A DNA stretch of 64,000 nt, taken from NCBI GenBank assembly GCA_030407085.1, contig CM059586.1, positions 86,921,501 through 86,985,500 of the forward strand, read 5' to 3'. The DNA is from Trichopria drosophilae. Taxonomy: Eukaryota; Arthropoda; Insecta; Hymenoptera; Diapriidae. Positions 1 to 13,393 of this stretch are shown here, piece after piece. The number at the start of each line of letters is the position of its first letter. Position 1 is the first letter of the stretch. The position numbers and the translations under genes are program-made. Under the pieces are notes generated by a model. It searched no databases, had not been told where the DNA came from, and saw nothing but the letters and a program-made list of their open reading frames with translations.

Positions 1-1424
1 TTTATAATTTCGAAAAATATTTGTATTATACTTGGAAAAATTAAATAAATACCTACAATGTCATATAATAACAAGATCAAGGCCTACTATATTTGATGAT
101 ATTGTCGTTAAATACAACTGTTTTAGAAACTGATTACCCAAAATCTGTCTTGGCGGTTTTTTTCAAAATATAATCACTTTCAATCATTTTTAAATAATAA
201 CTATATAAATAGTGGCCGTTAAATTATAGACACACGTGACTCTTGAATCTTCAAAAAATAGTAAAGAGTAAAATCTTTTAGAATAACACCTCAGAACAAG
301 TTTTTTGTGTAACATTGGACCATGCCATTTGCCGATATACGCTAAGCGACGGCCGATTAGTTGCTTTTTACAAAAAATAATCTTTTTTGATGATTGCACT
401 TAAAATTTGTTTAAGCTTTTATACCGATCGACATGAAATTTCGGGTTGTTGTAATCACTTTTTACTTGTCACTGAACAAAGAATTTCGAGTTCTGCCAAA
501 AACTTTACTATCAATTTTCCATTAAAACAAAAAATATTTGAATTTAAAACAAGTTACACCTATTGCAAGTAAAAAATTGTGTGTTGCATTTCAGATAAAA
601 ATCAACCTTAGGGATATAAAAAACTGAAATAAATTTCCAGAATTATTAAAAATGTGATGCACTTTTGAAATAAAATGTCTAGCATAACTGAGTGATTGAT
701 AAATAAATAATTGATAATTTAAACCCTTTTTTAGTCGAAGATTATTAAATTCGTGATTTATCGATAAAAAGCAGACATCAAATTTACAAACCCATTGTTG
801 CATTTGCTGTCATCAGTGATGGAAAATCATTATACGCAGCCACAAATATCCGTCCGAAAATTACTACAAACAGAAAAATCATTGCCCAAATTCCCTTGAC
901 ATAATAAGAGCAGGTCGTTTCAAACACTTCAATGTCGACTGTTGTCGATGACACCAGGCCAAGTTTTAATAATCAAGATCCAATCGAAGAAATCAATTTT
1001 CAATCAAGCCCGCTTATTGAATGCTTACATATTTTATAACTTTCTGATGTAGGTTTCGTAATTAATAAAGTGGAGCGATCGATTGAATATAAAAACACTC
1101 TTTAATTCTTGCAACTATACACATTATGTACAGATAATTTACATCAGAATGAATGTAAGTCATTTTTACATTAAAAAATCACTTTGGTCCGTTATCAATA
1201 TTAGAATAAAAAACCACAATTGTGAAATCGATGAACCATACACTTCCGACGGCACAGATTGAACACTTGTTACTCACCCTTGAAAATAGGAACAACCGAA
1301 TCACAGCATTCTTTCTGAAACATCACGCACCATATGGTTGATTAAGTGGTACCATGAGTTCTGCAATTCCCTGAAGATACCTGTATCAAGTAGACAACGA
1401 TTAAATACTGTACATGAAAGGATT

Positions 1425-1770
1425 ATTTGCAATATCCAAAACTGCAAGTCTACCTAAATTAAAATTTTTTGTTTACTTGAGACTGGTTGAAAGGACAATT
1501 ATTTATATCTTACACTGCCTAGGACGAGTTACAACCAAAAATGAAAATAAAGTTAGACTAAATAACTTGCAGTATTGTATTTGCACATTTTAGCACCTGT
1601 GAATTTAGAAAGTACACAAATGGATTAGTAACATCCAGAACTGCAAGTCTACGTAAATTTGAAAATGACAATTGTTAATTTTGGAATAGTCACAAATGGA
1701 CATGATGGAGTTAGACTAAATCACTTGCAGTAATGAATTTGAGTAGTTGATGACCTGTGAAGTAAAATTG
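1425..1770. repeat. Two-copy diverged tandem repeat
   Basis: ACTGCAAGTCTACCTAAATT near 1440 recurs as ACTGCAAGTCTACGTAAATT near 1640, and AGTTAGACTAAATAACTTGC near 1550 recurs near 1705. The second copy is shortened internally. Confidence 0.65.
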
Positions 1771-3419
1771 ATTAGTAAATTATTAAAATTAGTATAATAA
1801 TAGGCACAATTTTCCTCGTCACCCAGGAGGTATTGTGCTTTGACGCGTTCCCATTTTTTTACATGGCGGGATCCCCAGGAGGCCTACACCATGACCACTT
1901 GTCGTTTGATTATTCGATGCTTACAAGGTCATGCAATGAATTGGCCAAACATCTGTCATGATATCGCCACACAATAAGTATGTATGGTCCATAAGTAATA
2001 TCATAACAAAACCTAACCTATATGATATTCAGCCGCCACGATACCACATGACCTCGTAACACGAATACCAACGAATGTGGATGTTCACGATACGTTTAGA
2101 ATTAGTACTTTCAGCAATCAACCTATCGTCGTTATATTTGGTTCGTTTCCCTAACCGTGGAATAGTGATTCAATATATCAAAAGTAGAATATAAATGTAT
2201 TAGTGTTGCTATCTCTAAATAAATGCAATGATTTATTTAGATATATTTCTGCAAAATTGCCGATTCGATACACTGAAAGTCACTTTGGTATATTTGCGAA
2301 AAATGGAAATTCACACTGCTTATAACACATATCTCAGTAATTTCACTTTTTTTCGAAAATTATTTCAAAACAACTGTCACTGTACGAGTCGACAACTTGC
2401 CATGCGTTCTTACAGCCTAATGATACCACGTGGGTGTCTTCAATGTATATACCATCAATATTCATCGACGAAATTATTTCAAAAAATTCTGGAAAAATGC
2501 ACAGTTCAAGAAAGCTGCAAGATTGTACAAAATGGTATGATCAGTTCTGAAAATGAGCTTTGTGATGTTGATCTTCCACCAAAACTAAGTTGACAACGAA
2601 TACGCAGTTCGCCGAACCGGGAGTCCTTTATATCCCAGGAAATATTGATTTTAGCCTTTCCGCGAGACTAGATTTAAACGTCGCATGCGCGAATCCTCCC
2701 TTTCCGGTACAGTGGCTAAAAATGGAGAGGGTACGAACGGCAATAAATTTCGAGATATTACTACACTGAAAAACCAATGTCTGAATTCAATGAAATATTT
2801 ACTCGGATACCGGCGGAAGAATCATTTCACCGAACGGATTCAATCCTTTTCAACGTAATTTACGTCTTTTCATACCAATAGCTTCAGTCGATAAAGTGAT
2901 TTCTCTGTTAATTACCTCTCTTATTCGTACTACCGAACAAATGATTTAGATCCAAGTACGCGAGCCTGATACATTTGTTTCCCAATGAACAAATTGTTCG
3001 TTACAATTGTTTAAGTAATTGATTATTCTTCAATAAATTACCATTTATTTACCACTTGCAGGTTTAGTAGAACCCTAGCGGCCACTAGGAGAAACTGGTT
3101 CGAATTGTACATGAAATCCCATCTCAGGCAATTACTACTTGAATATTGGTCTGTTTACATTAGATTTAAACGGTTCACACTTTACTACACTTTAGTTGAT
3201 GCGTTTCTCGTGAATATAATTTTCCCTGGGGGAGAATGCGGTGTAAATTGATTCTGCTTAAATTGGGTCTCTTAACACGATGGGGTAAATTCCGAAATTT
3301 TGTTGCTACGTAATATGTTACTAGAAGTGCAACATTTTTAAACAACATATAGATGGCGCAAAATGTTCGTGAGAAAATTTTGTTAGTATGTATACAACTG
3401 TAATTTAAGCTGGTTGGAA

Positions 3420-3640
3420 ATATATACGGCCATTACGATTTAGATAATGCGGTTTAACTTTCCTTTGTTACAGACCGCACACCCTCCGTTTCAGTTTCGA
3501 TCCTGATTCATATCATTGCTCCCCCGACAGACGAAACCCCGGAGGAGGACCCGCATAAGGGTTGAAATTTATGTAGGAGTGTGATCTGTAATAAAGACAA
3601 GTTAAATATCTGAACCGTAATGGCCGTGTATTTTTTATGT
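3420..3640. repeat. Inverted repeat (hairpin)
   Basis: ACGGCCATTACGATTTAGAT with TTTGTTACAGACCGCAC (3425-3485) pairs with the complement at 3563-3640. Spacer about 80 bp. Possibly a small foldback element; no coding content. Confidence 0.65.
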
Positions 3641-4713
3641 ACCTTCCCTGGTAAAAATTGAACGCTTCTCGAGCGTTTATAAGCACTCTCGAGAAACACT
3701 CAAATCGACATAACGTTTAGTGAATCTCAACATTCGCTCCCCATTAGTCCTTATAAAGGTAATATTGAACACGAAGGATGTCAAATAAACAAACATTTCA
3801 AAAAAATTGTCAGTTTCAGTGCATTATTTTTAATTAGGGTCCTGAAACATTTTTGTTTATTATCATATGTCTATAATGTTTTAATTATCGCACAAACTGG
3901 AGGAGACATAACCTCAAAATGTATGGTTGTGTGTGAACATTTTAACAAATGTTTAAATTGGTAGGTAAACAGGTTAGTGGGGCATAAAGTCCTGTGGCTT
4001 TTACAAGTAATTATTTGCCACATGGGGGGGGGGGGCACTAACCGCTCTTTAGAAACGGTATCATAAGGGTGTAGTATTAGGGATCTCTAGAGAATAGAAG
4101 ATCATTTTTGATCCCGAGAGAATAAAAATCCACTTTTGTACGTTCTATGGAAATACACGCTTGCATTTTGCATAGCTATTTTAATTGCAGTAATTAACTT
4201 TAGTGGCTATTCTATTTTTGAAATGGTGGAAAATATGCTTGAAGTAATATTTTCCTTTCTCAATTTAGTCCGACAACAGCTAAAAATTTTCTTACTCTAA
4301 ATAATTAATCTTGAACACTAAGTTAAGACTGGCGTAATCATGTGATTAAAAGATGTTATTAGAGTTTCCATCAATGTTTAATGATACTGTTTCAAGTTGA
4401 AGCATTTTAAGAATTTTAAATGGCTAAATCTTAGTAAACTTGTCTTTGATTGAATGTCAGGATTCAGTGCGTTATTGACATTTTACATATTTTCGACGCG
4501 TCATGGAATTTGTAAGATCGAGGAATTATTCGGTTTTATTTTGAATCTTTTTTCTTCATCATTCAATTATAAACAATATTTTGTTTTATTCGGTAGAAAG
4601 CAAATTTTTTGATTAATTTATACGTACAGTTTCTTCGAAACAGATATAAACAAACACGCGCTATTCGATTTTCCATGAATTTTTCGACGCTTGCAAATAA
4701 ATAATAATGAACA

Positions 4714-4800
4714 AAAGTTTCAACCCCGATGGAGATTCGAACTCGGGACTGGGCTATAATAATGTTCGATTTGCGCACGCCTTATCACGATTGACCAATA
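4714..4800 (-). tRNA. tRNA-like sequence (pseudogene or SINE head)
   Basis: Minus strand has a good B box (GAGTTCGAATCTC) with a pairing CCCGAG...CTCCATCGGGG arm, and upstream TGGTCAATCGTGATAAGGCG resembling a D arm. The acceptor stem does not close convincingly and no anticodon can be assigned, so a functional tRNA is doubtful. Confidence 0.35.
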
Positions 4801-7589
4801 GCGTCGTATTCTTTCGTTTGTTTCTGTACTTCGTCCAACGATACATATTTTTTGTTAATTTTCAGGACTTTCGATCAGTGGCTTTTAATTTGAAAACTCG
4901 CGAATAAAATTTTCCAAGATTTTAAACAAAATAAAGTGAAAATAGCATTCCTATTTGTCGACATTTTTCGAAAAGGTTTTCGAAGCGTTAATACAAAATG
5001 GACAGAAAAGCGTTTTCGCCAAAGGATTACAAGTCGTAATGTTTTGTAAGTTTAATTAATTTTGATACGAACTGTTATTTAATACGTCGGTGATTTAAAA
5101 ACCGTCCTCGACAACCAATCCTCGCCTCGTCTTTTATTTGGTCAGCTCGAAAATACTGATGAGATTTGAAATCCTCTTAGTCCCTCGAGCTTTTTATCTC
5201 CATTTATCATTATTATACCCTTAAAATTAACGAAGAAATTCGAGTGGGTATTTTATGGTTGGCCAAATTTTATTGCTGTAGAAGAACATGGACATTGACT
5301 TCAATTTTGTAAATGTAAGACATTTTCTGGTGTAAAACTAGTTCGAGAAAGTTAAATGCAAAATTTGTGCTAATCACAAGCAGGAATGTTGAAAGATCAA
5401 TTGTTTTTTTTTTGTAAAGAAAATACTAACAAACTACTCCATTTCCAACTATTGTTACTGTTTATTGCCAGCATTCGTCTTCAATGGAATTTTTGGAATT
5501 CCAAAATTGTAGTCTAACATAATACTGACTTCATTGCCTCCCCCAAAATTATAGATATTTGGCTTGAGAAATAAAACCTTACTGAAAATTTCGAGATAGC
5601 TTTGACCACTTGGTCAAACGTAGTCAATTCTCATGCACAGACTATGACGTGTTTACCTTGTGACCAGATCGAAAGCAAATGGTTTTGACCAGGTAATCAA
5701 ACACATCTCATATTTACCCTTCGTAATCTTGAACAAATTTTGCTCTTTATCAAGTGATGAACTTCAAGGATCTGCCACAATAATTAAAGTCAGTTAGTAT
5801 GGAGAACATCAAATCTCCTGTAGTTTATTTAAAAAGTAAACAATAAAAGTATTAAATGCAATTCTGTTAGGAAGGCATCAAAATTTGAACCCATGATAAA
5901 TGATCCATATCTAACAACGGAAGTTATTGAAATGTTAATTTCGAATAAAAATGTGATCTATACAGATGGCGCTATTCGTATATTACATTACATTAAATTT
6001 TGACACTTTTTCTACTAGTACTTTCTTTTTGACTGACCACCAATACATTTTAATCCGTCGAGGATGTCTGGGAAGATAATAAGGTCATTCATTACCAATA
6101 AGGTTATACATTTAAATAATTCAATATGTCGGATCCAATATGGGAAACACAGAACAAACATGGGTCACAGTAGAATTAGTGTTAAAATTTAATTTAATGT
6201 AATTTGTGCACGGCGGCATCTGCATATCACATTCAAGCGAAATACACAAGAGGTAACTTATACTTGGTGAGTCCCTTCGACTTGTTTATATCCGTGATTA
6301 ACACTTCGATAAATTCCATTCAATAAGAACATTAACAATAATTGAAGAACATTCAATATCTAATCCATAATATTGTAGTGATCCTACAGTACTATTTGCA
6401 CAATCTACACTGAGAAGTTTAAGAGAACACCAGTATTGCATACTGCAGTACAGTAGCGCCAAATGTTAAAGACGACAGTGGCTCAGATTAGAAGCGAACT
6501 GTAGTTCCAAATCATAATATAAATATTACTCCTGGGTCATTGGGAATAGTGAGTGTAAAGCCGCATGTAAACATTGAGGCATCGCTATCAAACTAAGAGA
6601 AATACAGTGCTGAAAGCCAATATAAAACAGATCTCTTGCTTTCGTATAGCAGTTGTCTCCTATGATACGACTTCTGTCTTAAACTTTTCTCCATCGGAAC
6701 AAGGGTAATTTCTGCTCAGGATTACTTAATGCCCCAAGCATGAACTTATTCTAGAACGATTTCTGGCTATGTATACTCAATTATAATGATACTATTAAGT
6801 TAACTGAAGCGATATCATATCCAATAATCAAATACCCGATGTAAACGTAATTAATACTAAAAACCATACAAAGGTTCATTCATTTGTTTCGATCATTTTA
6901 AATGTGCTCATCTAGAGAAATTCAAATTGCTTCGACACAATTTTTTTAGCATTATATTTTTTACTTAAAAACACTTGTTCTATAAAATATAATCTATGAA
7001 GGTCGTATACATTACGAGAGACGTGTCTATACTCAAGCCCTGGGGCATGCTTCAAGTGCAAAATTGACAGGACGTCATTGCCTTACTGACTGACTCTTAG
7101 GAATACTAAGCGAGTGTATTTTCAAAAAATTCAAAACTTGATTGGGCAGATAACCTTATCATAAATTTATGTAAATAAAATAAAGTTACGAAGTGTACCT
7201 TAGCAAGTAATTGTTATAAATAGCAGGAGAAGATAGGGTAAAGCGGGAAATCTTTTTATTTTGTATTATATAACGTAAAAAAGTCAAATGACTCGACAGT
7301 TATCAAGTGTCACTTGAAACTTTATTTCATTGTGCACCTTTTCCCGCAGATAAACAAATTTTTACGAAATCGTATATTGAAATGTCGAAACGAAAAATTC
7401 GTTTCAATAGAATATTTTATTTTTCATAATATTTGGAACGTTAATGAAGTAATTTCGATATTTTAGGGAAAAAGTAACAAATGCATGTAATTCATAACAG
7501 TCTACACTTTTTTTTTAATTCCTAACAAATTTTGTTACATACTTAAGTTATTTGTACACATTTGTTATACACGGTTTTAGGATACAGTT

Positions 7590-7995
7590 TGCGAATTTGT
7601 CATCAGGTTTTACAAATGTATAATGGCGGATTTAACAAGGCGCCCAAAAAATATGTAAGCATCAAATGGATTACACATCTTGAAACGCATTAAAAATTCA
7701 TGAGATTTGTTTGAAACTCGTTATTCAGAAGTTTTTGGATTTCTGATTACAAAACTGACATCACATGATGACAAAAATGACAAATGACAGCATTTTTAAA
7801 ATTCAAAATTATGGATCCAATATGGCGTCCAAAATAAAAAATGTATCGACTTTGTTTGAAACTGGTTACTCCCATTTTTGGGTCGCTGATTACGAATGAG
7901 ACATCCAATTTTGAAAATTCGGAATGAGGGTTCCAATATGGCGAATGACAAAATAAAAATATAATAAGATTGACTTGAAACTTATTATTCATGCG
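7590..7995 (+). repeat. Three diverged GATTACGAA/ATGGCG repeat units
   Basis: Units of roughly 110-120 bp with TTGAAACTxGTTA, GGxxxCTGATTACxAA and CCAATATGGCG landmarks. Older and more diverged than the arrays at 17.5 and 59.2 kb. Confidence 0.65.
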
Positions 7996-8994
7996 ATTAA
8001 CTTGGTTTAATTTATTTGTTTTCATTTCTCAAATATACTTAGATTTTAATATTTCACGTTCAAATAGTTAAAAACATTCAAATATTCGCGGCATTCCTTC
8101 TCTGTCGCCGTCTTTCCACCTGCTGAAATCCCCTCTAGCACTTACGCACTAGTAGCGCCGTTATACGAATTCGGTGAAACTAACTTAAGGCAAAGATATT
8201 CAGAGCACGACAACTTCAAGAACATTAATATGTGAAATAATTGTTAACGAAACGTTGGCAGTGTCACCCTCGTGTGTTTAAACAATCATTGTGTTCTCTT
8301 TAAAAGATCTTATGGTATTTGATGAACATTGTGAATATTGGATGAATATTTTTTAAGTATTTCTTATTACAATTAATTTTGTATTCATTTTTTCTTTCTT
8401 TTCGGGGTTCGTTTATAGATTAGAATTTACTTTGGAGAAGTTCGAATTTCTATCGATCACTTCAATCAGTTTTAACTTACAGTACAGATTTTTTTAGTAC
8501 AGATTATTACTTTATTGACTGACGACTTAAAACCTTTGAGGCACTACTGAAGTTCTTGTTTGATAACTATTCCTTACTTAAAATGTCAAATTAAACAGAA
8601 ATAGTATATATTTTCGATGTTAAAACTCTCAAAATGAAAAAAAAACTGTTTACTTACAACCCATTTTTTATTATTAGCTGGATATTATTTCACTATAAAA
8701 CGAATTATGCAGTGTTTCTGGGTTCGGCGGGTACTTTGTGGTAGTTTTATGCGTTTTAAAATAAATCTACGTAAAATTTGAGCAAAAACGATTCAGAATT
8801 TGGTGAGAATTCACAATAATAAAAACTGTAAAAGTACAATTTCATTTATATTATGTGCTTGCGAACCGCTTAAAATAGATTTGGATTTGAAAGAAGATAT
8901 GTGTTTTATATCTATGATATTTATTTTATTTCTATAATTTGAATAATTTAAGTTACGGATTGACGTTATCGAGTATGATTTAGAAAAATAAATA

Positions 8995-9260
8995 CAGTAG
9001 AGTGCCGGTATAATTAAGTCTCGTTATATTTACGTCCCATCATATTTGCGAGGTTTCGTCTCGTTATATTTACTAGTTGCCGCTCTCTTTTCCCCTCACC
9101 TTGCGGGCTGGGGCAATGCATGAAGGGCCTGCTGTGATATCATGGACAGAACGCGATTGAGGGGAATGCGAGAAGCGACCCTCCGCTTCCTTTAGTAAAT
9201 ATAACGCGACTAGAGGGGCAGGCGAGAAATCGAGTGGGTACATGTATCGGGCCACTACTA
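8995..9260. mobile_element. MITE, family D
   Basis: Left end CAGTAGAGTGCCGGTATA after TA; right end is an imperfect complement (TATCGGGCCACTACTA). Internal TCTCGTTATATTTACTA is mirrored by TAGTAAATATAACGCGA. Pogo/Tigger-like, degenerate. Confidence 0.55.
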
Positions 9261-9512
9261 TGCTCTATCTTTAAATGACTCAGCCATTTTAAAACTAACT
9301 ATTATTTAGAATCAGAAGTGAGATGCGGGTTAATGAAATTAAAGATCAATGATATGTTTACATAAATAATTATACATTTTTCATAAAACAATTTTACCAT
9401 AAGAATTTAGTAAGCAAAACAACAGTAGGACAGATTAACATTAGGAAAGATTTTTCCGACTTCAATACGCTAAATTTGAATAAGAAAAAATGCGAAAACT
9501 ATTAAAAAAGAA

Positions 9513-10295
9513 AATCAGGGGTAAAATTGCAGAAGAACTGCCCCTCCTAAAAAATCAATTATCCGACATGTTTCTGACGTATTTTTGCCTCCTGATTACG
9601 AATATGATAATAAAATTTGGCGGTCGGACATATTGAAACCGCTATCTTGAAAAACGGTCAAAAAACACGATTTTTTCCAGTTTTTTTGCATTTATTTAAA
9701 AAAATACGCAGCTTACGAAAAAATGTTTCAAATAAAAAATGTAGAGAATGAAATTCTGTACAGAAAAGGTTTTATGCATTTTCTTCGTATTACCAACGAT
9801 AACCTCGCAAAAAAAGGATAAACCTCAGAATAAGCGGCATAAACCTCAGAATAGGCACATGATGCGAGTTAACACGCATTGCGATTTTTCATGTATAGAA
9901 ATAAATATCTCGGAGTAAGGATCATGGGAATTTTTCCGGACGGCATTCAAGGCTAAACAGAACCCATTATGCCGCTTATTCTGAGGTTTATCTTTTTTTT
10001 GCAAGGTTATCGTTGGTAATACGAAGAAAATGCATAAAACCTTTTTTGTACATAATTTCATTCTCTACATTTTTTATTTAAAACATTTTTTCGTAAGTTG
10101 CGTATTTTTCGAAATAAATGCAAAAAACTGGAAAAACTCGTGTTTTTTGACAGTTTTTTCAAAATAGCGGTTTAAATATGCCCGACCGCCAAATTTTATT
10201 GCGATATTCGTTATCAGCAGCCCAAAATACATCGAAAACATCTGGCACATTTCATTTTTGGGGTGGGGCAGTTCTTCTGCAATTTTACCAAATCA
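9513..10295. mobile_element. Inverted-repeat element, 780 bp
   Basis: Arms of about 320 bp: 9520-9845 pairs with 9965-10289. Ends read GTAAAATTGCAGAAGAACTG and its complement. The centre keeps AACCTCAGAATAAGCGGCAT on both sides. No coding frame; superfamily unknown. Confidence 0.8.
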
Positions 10296-11189
10296 GGTTC
10301 TTAAATATTATTCTAAAGTCTGAAATATGTTTTCCGTAATAATATCAGATTTACTAAAGAATTCAAAACGCTGACAAGTTGGCATGTTTATAGTCTCGGA
10401 GTAACTCATTTTACTAGGGAGAAATCGATAGATGTAGCAGCGCCACAGTGCGAAGAGTAATGAACTTCAAAAGATAATGCAATGCCGGTGGTAGCCGATT
10501 CTCTACGTAGAAAAGTTGTTGACATTGAAATGTTATGATTTTGACAAATACACCTTGTAGAGCATGGAATTGCCTTTAAATTTAGAAAAAAAGGTTTTGA
10601 TTTCGACCAAAATTGAGCTAGATAATCCATGTTGAATTTTAAGAAAATAAATCCCCTGTGTTATGCAGTGTATACGTTAATCAGGGGCACCAGGGACTTC
10701 TAGTTATTTACAACTTTTCAGTTCGATGTTTTTATTATAAACCGATCCAGAGCTAAAACTTCAACTATACTGCCATAAACGGTATATATTAAGGTATTAT
10801 TATTATACATGAAAGCAGATATTTTCACGAGGAATGGCATACAAAAAAACCACGAAAAACATGCGTTACATTAATTTTTAGTCCTGATATGTTTGCGCTT
10901 AAATACATTAAACATTGCCAGAACAGCAAATTACATTTTCCTAAATATCCTCACAACTCTTATTTCAGTCCATTTTAAAATATTTTATATGGTCAAGAAT
11001 ACTTCTTTTGCATGTACTAACAATACACAAGTAATAAAACTAAAATTAAAAATTGTGTGGAAAAAAGTTGCCAATTTAACGTGGAATGCCCCATGTTCAA
11101 CTCTTAGTAAATTCTCATTTAATTTCTTTAGAGTTTTTGCAGAGTCCAAATTTTGAAAAATTGATTCGGACATTTTCAATTTACGTGTT
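10296..11189. other. No recognised feature
   Basis: AT-rich sequence between two inverted-repeat elements; short frames only, none resembling known proteins. Confidence 0.4.
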
Positions 11190-11489
11190 TTAACCCATTA
11201 ACGCCGAAATGCACAGAAACTTTACCCCAACTTCAACGCTTATTTTTAATATGAAATAAATAATCAGATTCTACCACTTTTCTCGAATTTTTTCAGAATG
11301 TATTGTCGCAATGTTTTATTTAAAAAAAAATCGAAAAATCGAAATTTTGATAAAAAGTTGTTTAAAAAATCTGAAAAAATTTGAGAGTATTCTTTAACCA
11401 ATTCTAAGACTTTTTGTTTAAAGGAAATTTTCTCTAAACTCGGTAGTTTTCAAGACAATTAATTAATTATTAATAAAATCGCTGCCAAT

Positions 11490-13393
11490 ATGGCTGCCGA
11501 GTCAAGTGGTAAGAAAAATGTGAGTGACGAAGGACTTTACTATAAATGTTGTAAAAAACCAAGATCCCCCAATATTTTTGTGTGAATTGTGGCGGTGTGT
11601 GGCATAAAAGTTGTACGGAGAGAGATTATAAGGAAATTATTATTAAACCAGGGTTAGTAAACTGTTGTAGTGATGAGTTAACCTCAAAATGTTCTCCAAA
11701 TTGCCAAGCACGTGTTTTGGAAGATAAGATTAAGGAAATCAAAGGTATATTAAAGCAGAGAGATTATGAGTTGGATCTCCTAAAAAATGAAAATATGACT
11801 CTAAAAAATAAAATTAAAAAATTAGACACGGAGTTAGATGTAAGTATTAACAAAGATGATTTTCCAGTCATCAGTAAATTAAAAGAAGACGTTAAAAATC
11901 TTACATCGATAAATAAAAAGCTAAAGAAAGATATTGAAGTATATAAAAATAATAGAATACCTGACATCTCGAGTGTTGAAAATACAACCAACCAAGCCTC
12001 AACAGAAGAAGTTACCTTGTTACGAAGACTGAATGAAGAAATTAATGATAAAAACATTATATTAAAAGATAATAATAAGTTATTGCAAGAGAAAATCCAT
12101 ACACTGGAGAATTGTAATACGACTAAACAAATTGATCATCCGTTAATGTACTCTGAAGCCACACGTCGTACAAAAGATATAAAAGCTCTGCCAGTGAATG
12201 TACCGCACATCATTGTGAAACCAAAAAATAAACAAGCAGTCGCTGAGCTTTTATATCTTTTGTACGACGTGTGGCTTCAGAGTACATTAACGGATGATCA
12301 ATTTGTTTAGTCGTATTACAATTCTCCAGTGTATGGATTTTCTCTTGCAATAACTTATTATTATCTTTTAATATAATGTTTTTATCATTAATTTCTTCAT
12401 TCAGTCTTCGTAACAAGGTAACTTCTTCTGTTGAGGCTTGGTTGGTTGTATTCTCAACACTCGAGATGTCAGGTATTCTATTATTTTTATATACTTCAAT
12501 ATCTTTCTTTAGCTTTTTATTTATCGATGTAAGATTTTTAACGTCTTCTTTTAATTTACTGATGACTGGAAAATCATCTTTGTTAATACTTACATCTAAC
12601 TCCGTGTCTAATTTTTTAATTTTATTTTTTAGAGTCATATTTTCATTTTTTAGGAGATCCAACTCATAATCTCTCTGCTACGAAGAAGGAAATTTATGCT
12701 AAAACACAACCTGATAAACTGCATATTGGGATCACCTATCTGAAGGAAAAGGGAAATGGATAAGTGCTTATTAAATGTGATAATATAGCTGATTTGGAGA
12801 AATTGGAAAATGAACTAACAAAAAATATGGATATAAATTACGAAATTGGAAAAGCCGAATTGAAAAGACCTAGAATAAAGATATCTGGAATTACGCAAGA
12901 CTTCAATCCCACTGAGCTCGGTGATGTAATAATAGCACAAAACTCACTACAATGTGATCGTAATGATATCAATGTACTCCATATACACCGTAACCAAAGA
13001 TTAAATAACTAAGTAGCTTTTATCGAATCAACACCTGTAATATTTAAAACCCTTATGACATTAAAGAAAATATATATCGGACGGCAACGATGTGCAATAA
13101 TCGAAGATTTTAATATAAACAGATGTTTCAAATGTAATGGCTACAAACATAGTGCTAAAAACTGTAAAAGTGAGCATCAGATCTGTGCAATATCTGGTAA
13201 ACCTGGGCACCTAAATCGGGACTGCACATTGAAGGAGGACAAGAAAGCAAGACGATGTGCAAATTGCATCAGATCAAATACCTTATGGAATAGTAACTAC
13301 AGCACTGAACATGCAGCCTTTGAAATAGACACTTGCGATACATATACAAACCTTAAAAAACAGATCATAAAACTTATTAATTATGGCTCCTAA
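11490..13393 (+). pseudogene. LINE ORF1 (PHD-like, coiled coil, CCHC), broken
   Basis: Begins MAAESSGKKNVSDEG and shifts frame near 11570, continuing at VNCGGVWHKSC to complete a PHD-like Cys/His finger. A long charged coiled coil follows. At 12189-12244 it reaches a short spacer and then an inverted copy of its own bases 11754-12188. Beyond this the frame resumes with LHIGITYLKEK and an RNA-binding-like segment (stops near 12759 and 13010). It ends with CFKCNGYKHSAKNC (intact CX2CX4HX4C), CAISGKPGHLNRDC (second Cys replaced by Ser) and a third Cys cluster. The stop TAA at 13391 overlaps the ORF2 start. Confidence 0.85.
11754..12679. repeat. 435-bp inverted duplication within LINE ORF1
   Basis: 11754-12188 and 12245-12679 are reverse complements as far as I could read, with no mismatch seen, separated by 56 bp. 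The outer boundary is AGCAGAGAG/CTCTCTGCT and the inner is AAAGCTC/GAGCTTT. Both arms encode the same coiled-coil segment, one on each strand. Confidence 0.93.

Larger units (their letters stand above)
1..8994. other. Gene-free AT-rich region
   Basis: No frame here resembles a protein I know; the longest (2228-2593, 121 codons) is low-complexity and unsupported. Contents seen: a two-copy tandem repeat (1430-1760), a hairpin (3420-3640), a run of 12 G (about 4025), a tRNA-like sequence (4714-4800, minus) and three GATTACGAA-type units (7590-7995). Distal exons of a gene outside the window could be hidden here. Confidence 0.5.

Noticed and set aside
2228..2593. 121-codon open frame on the + strand
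   Set aside because: No recognisable motif, no splice context and ordinary AT-rich composition; probably chance.
4714..4800. Functional tRNA gene
   Set aside because: Only the B box and T arm are convincing; no closing acceptor stem or assignable anticodon. Kept as tRNA-like at low confidence.
12376..12669. 97-codon frame present twice (also on the minus strand at 11764-12057)
   Set aside because: It is the antisense of the ORF1 coiled coil, appearing twice only because of the inverted duplication.
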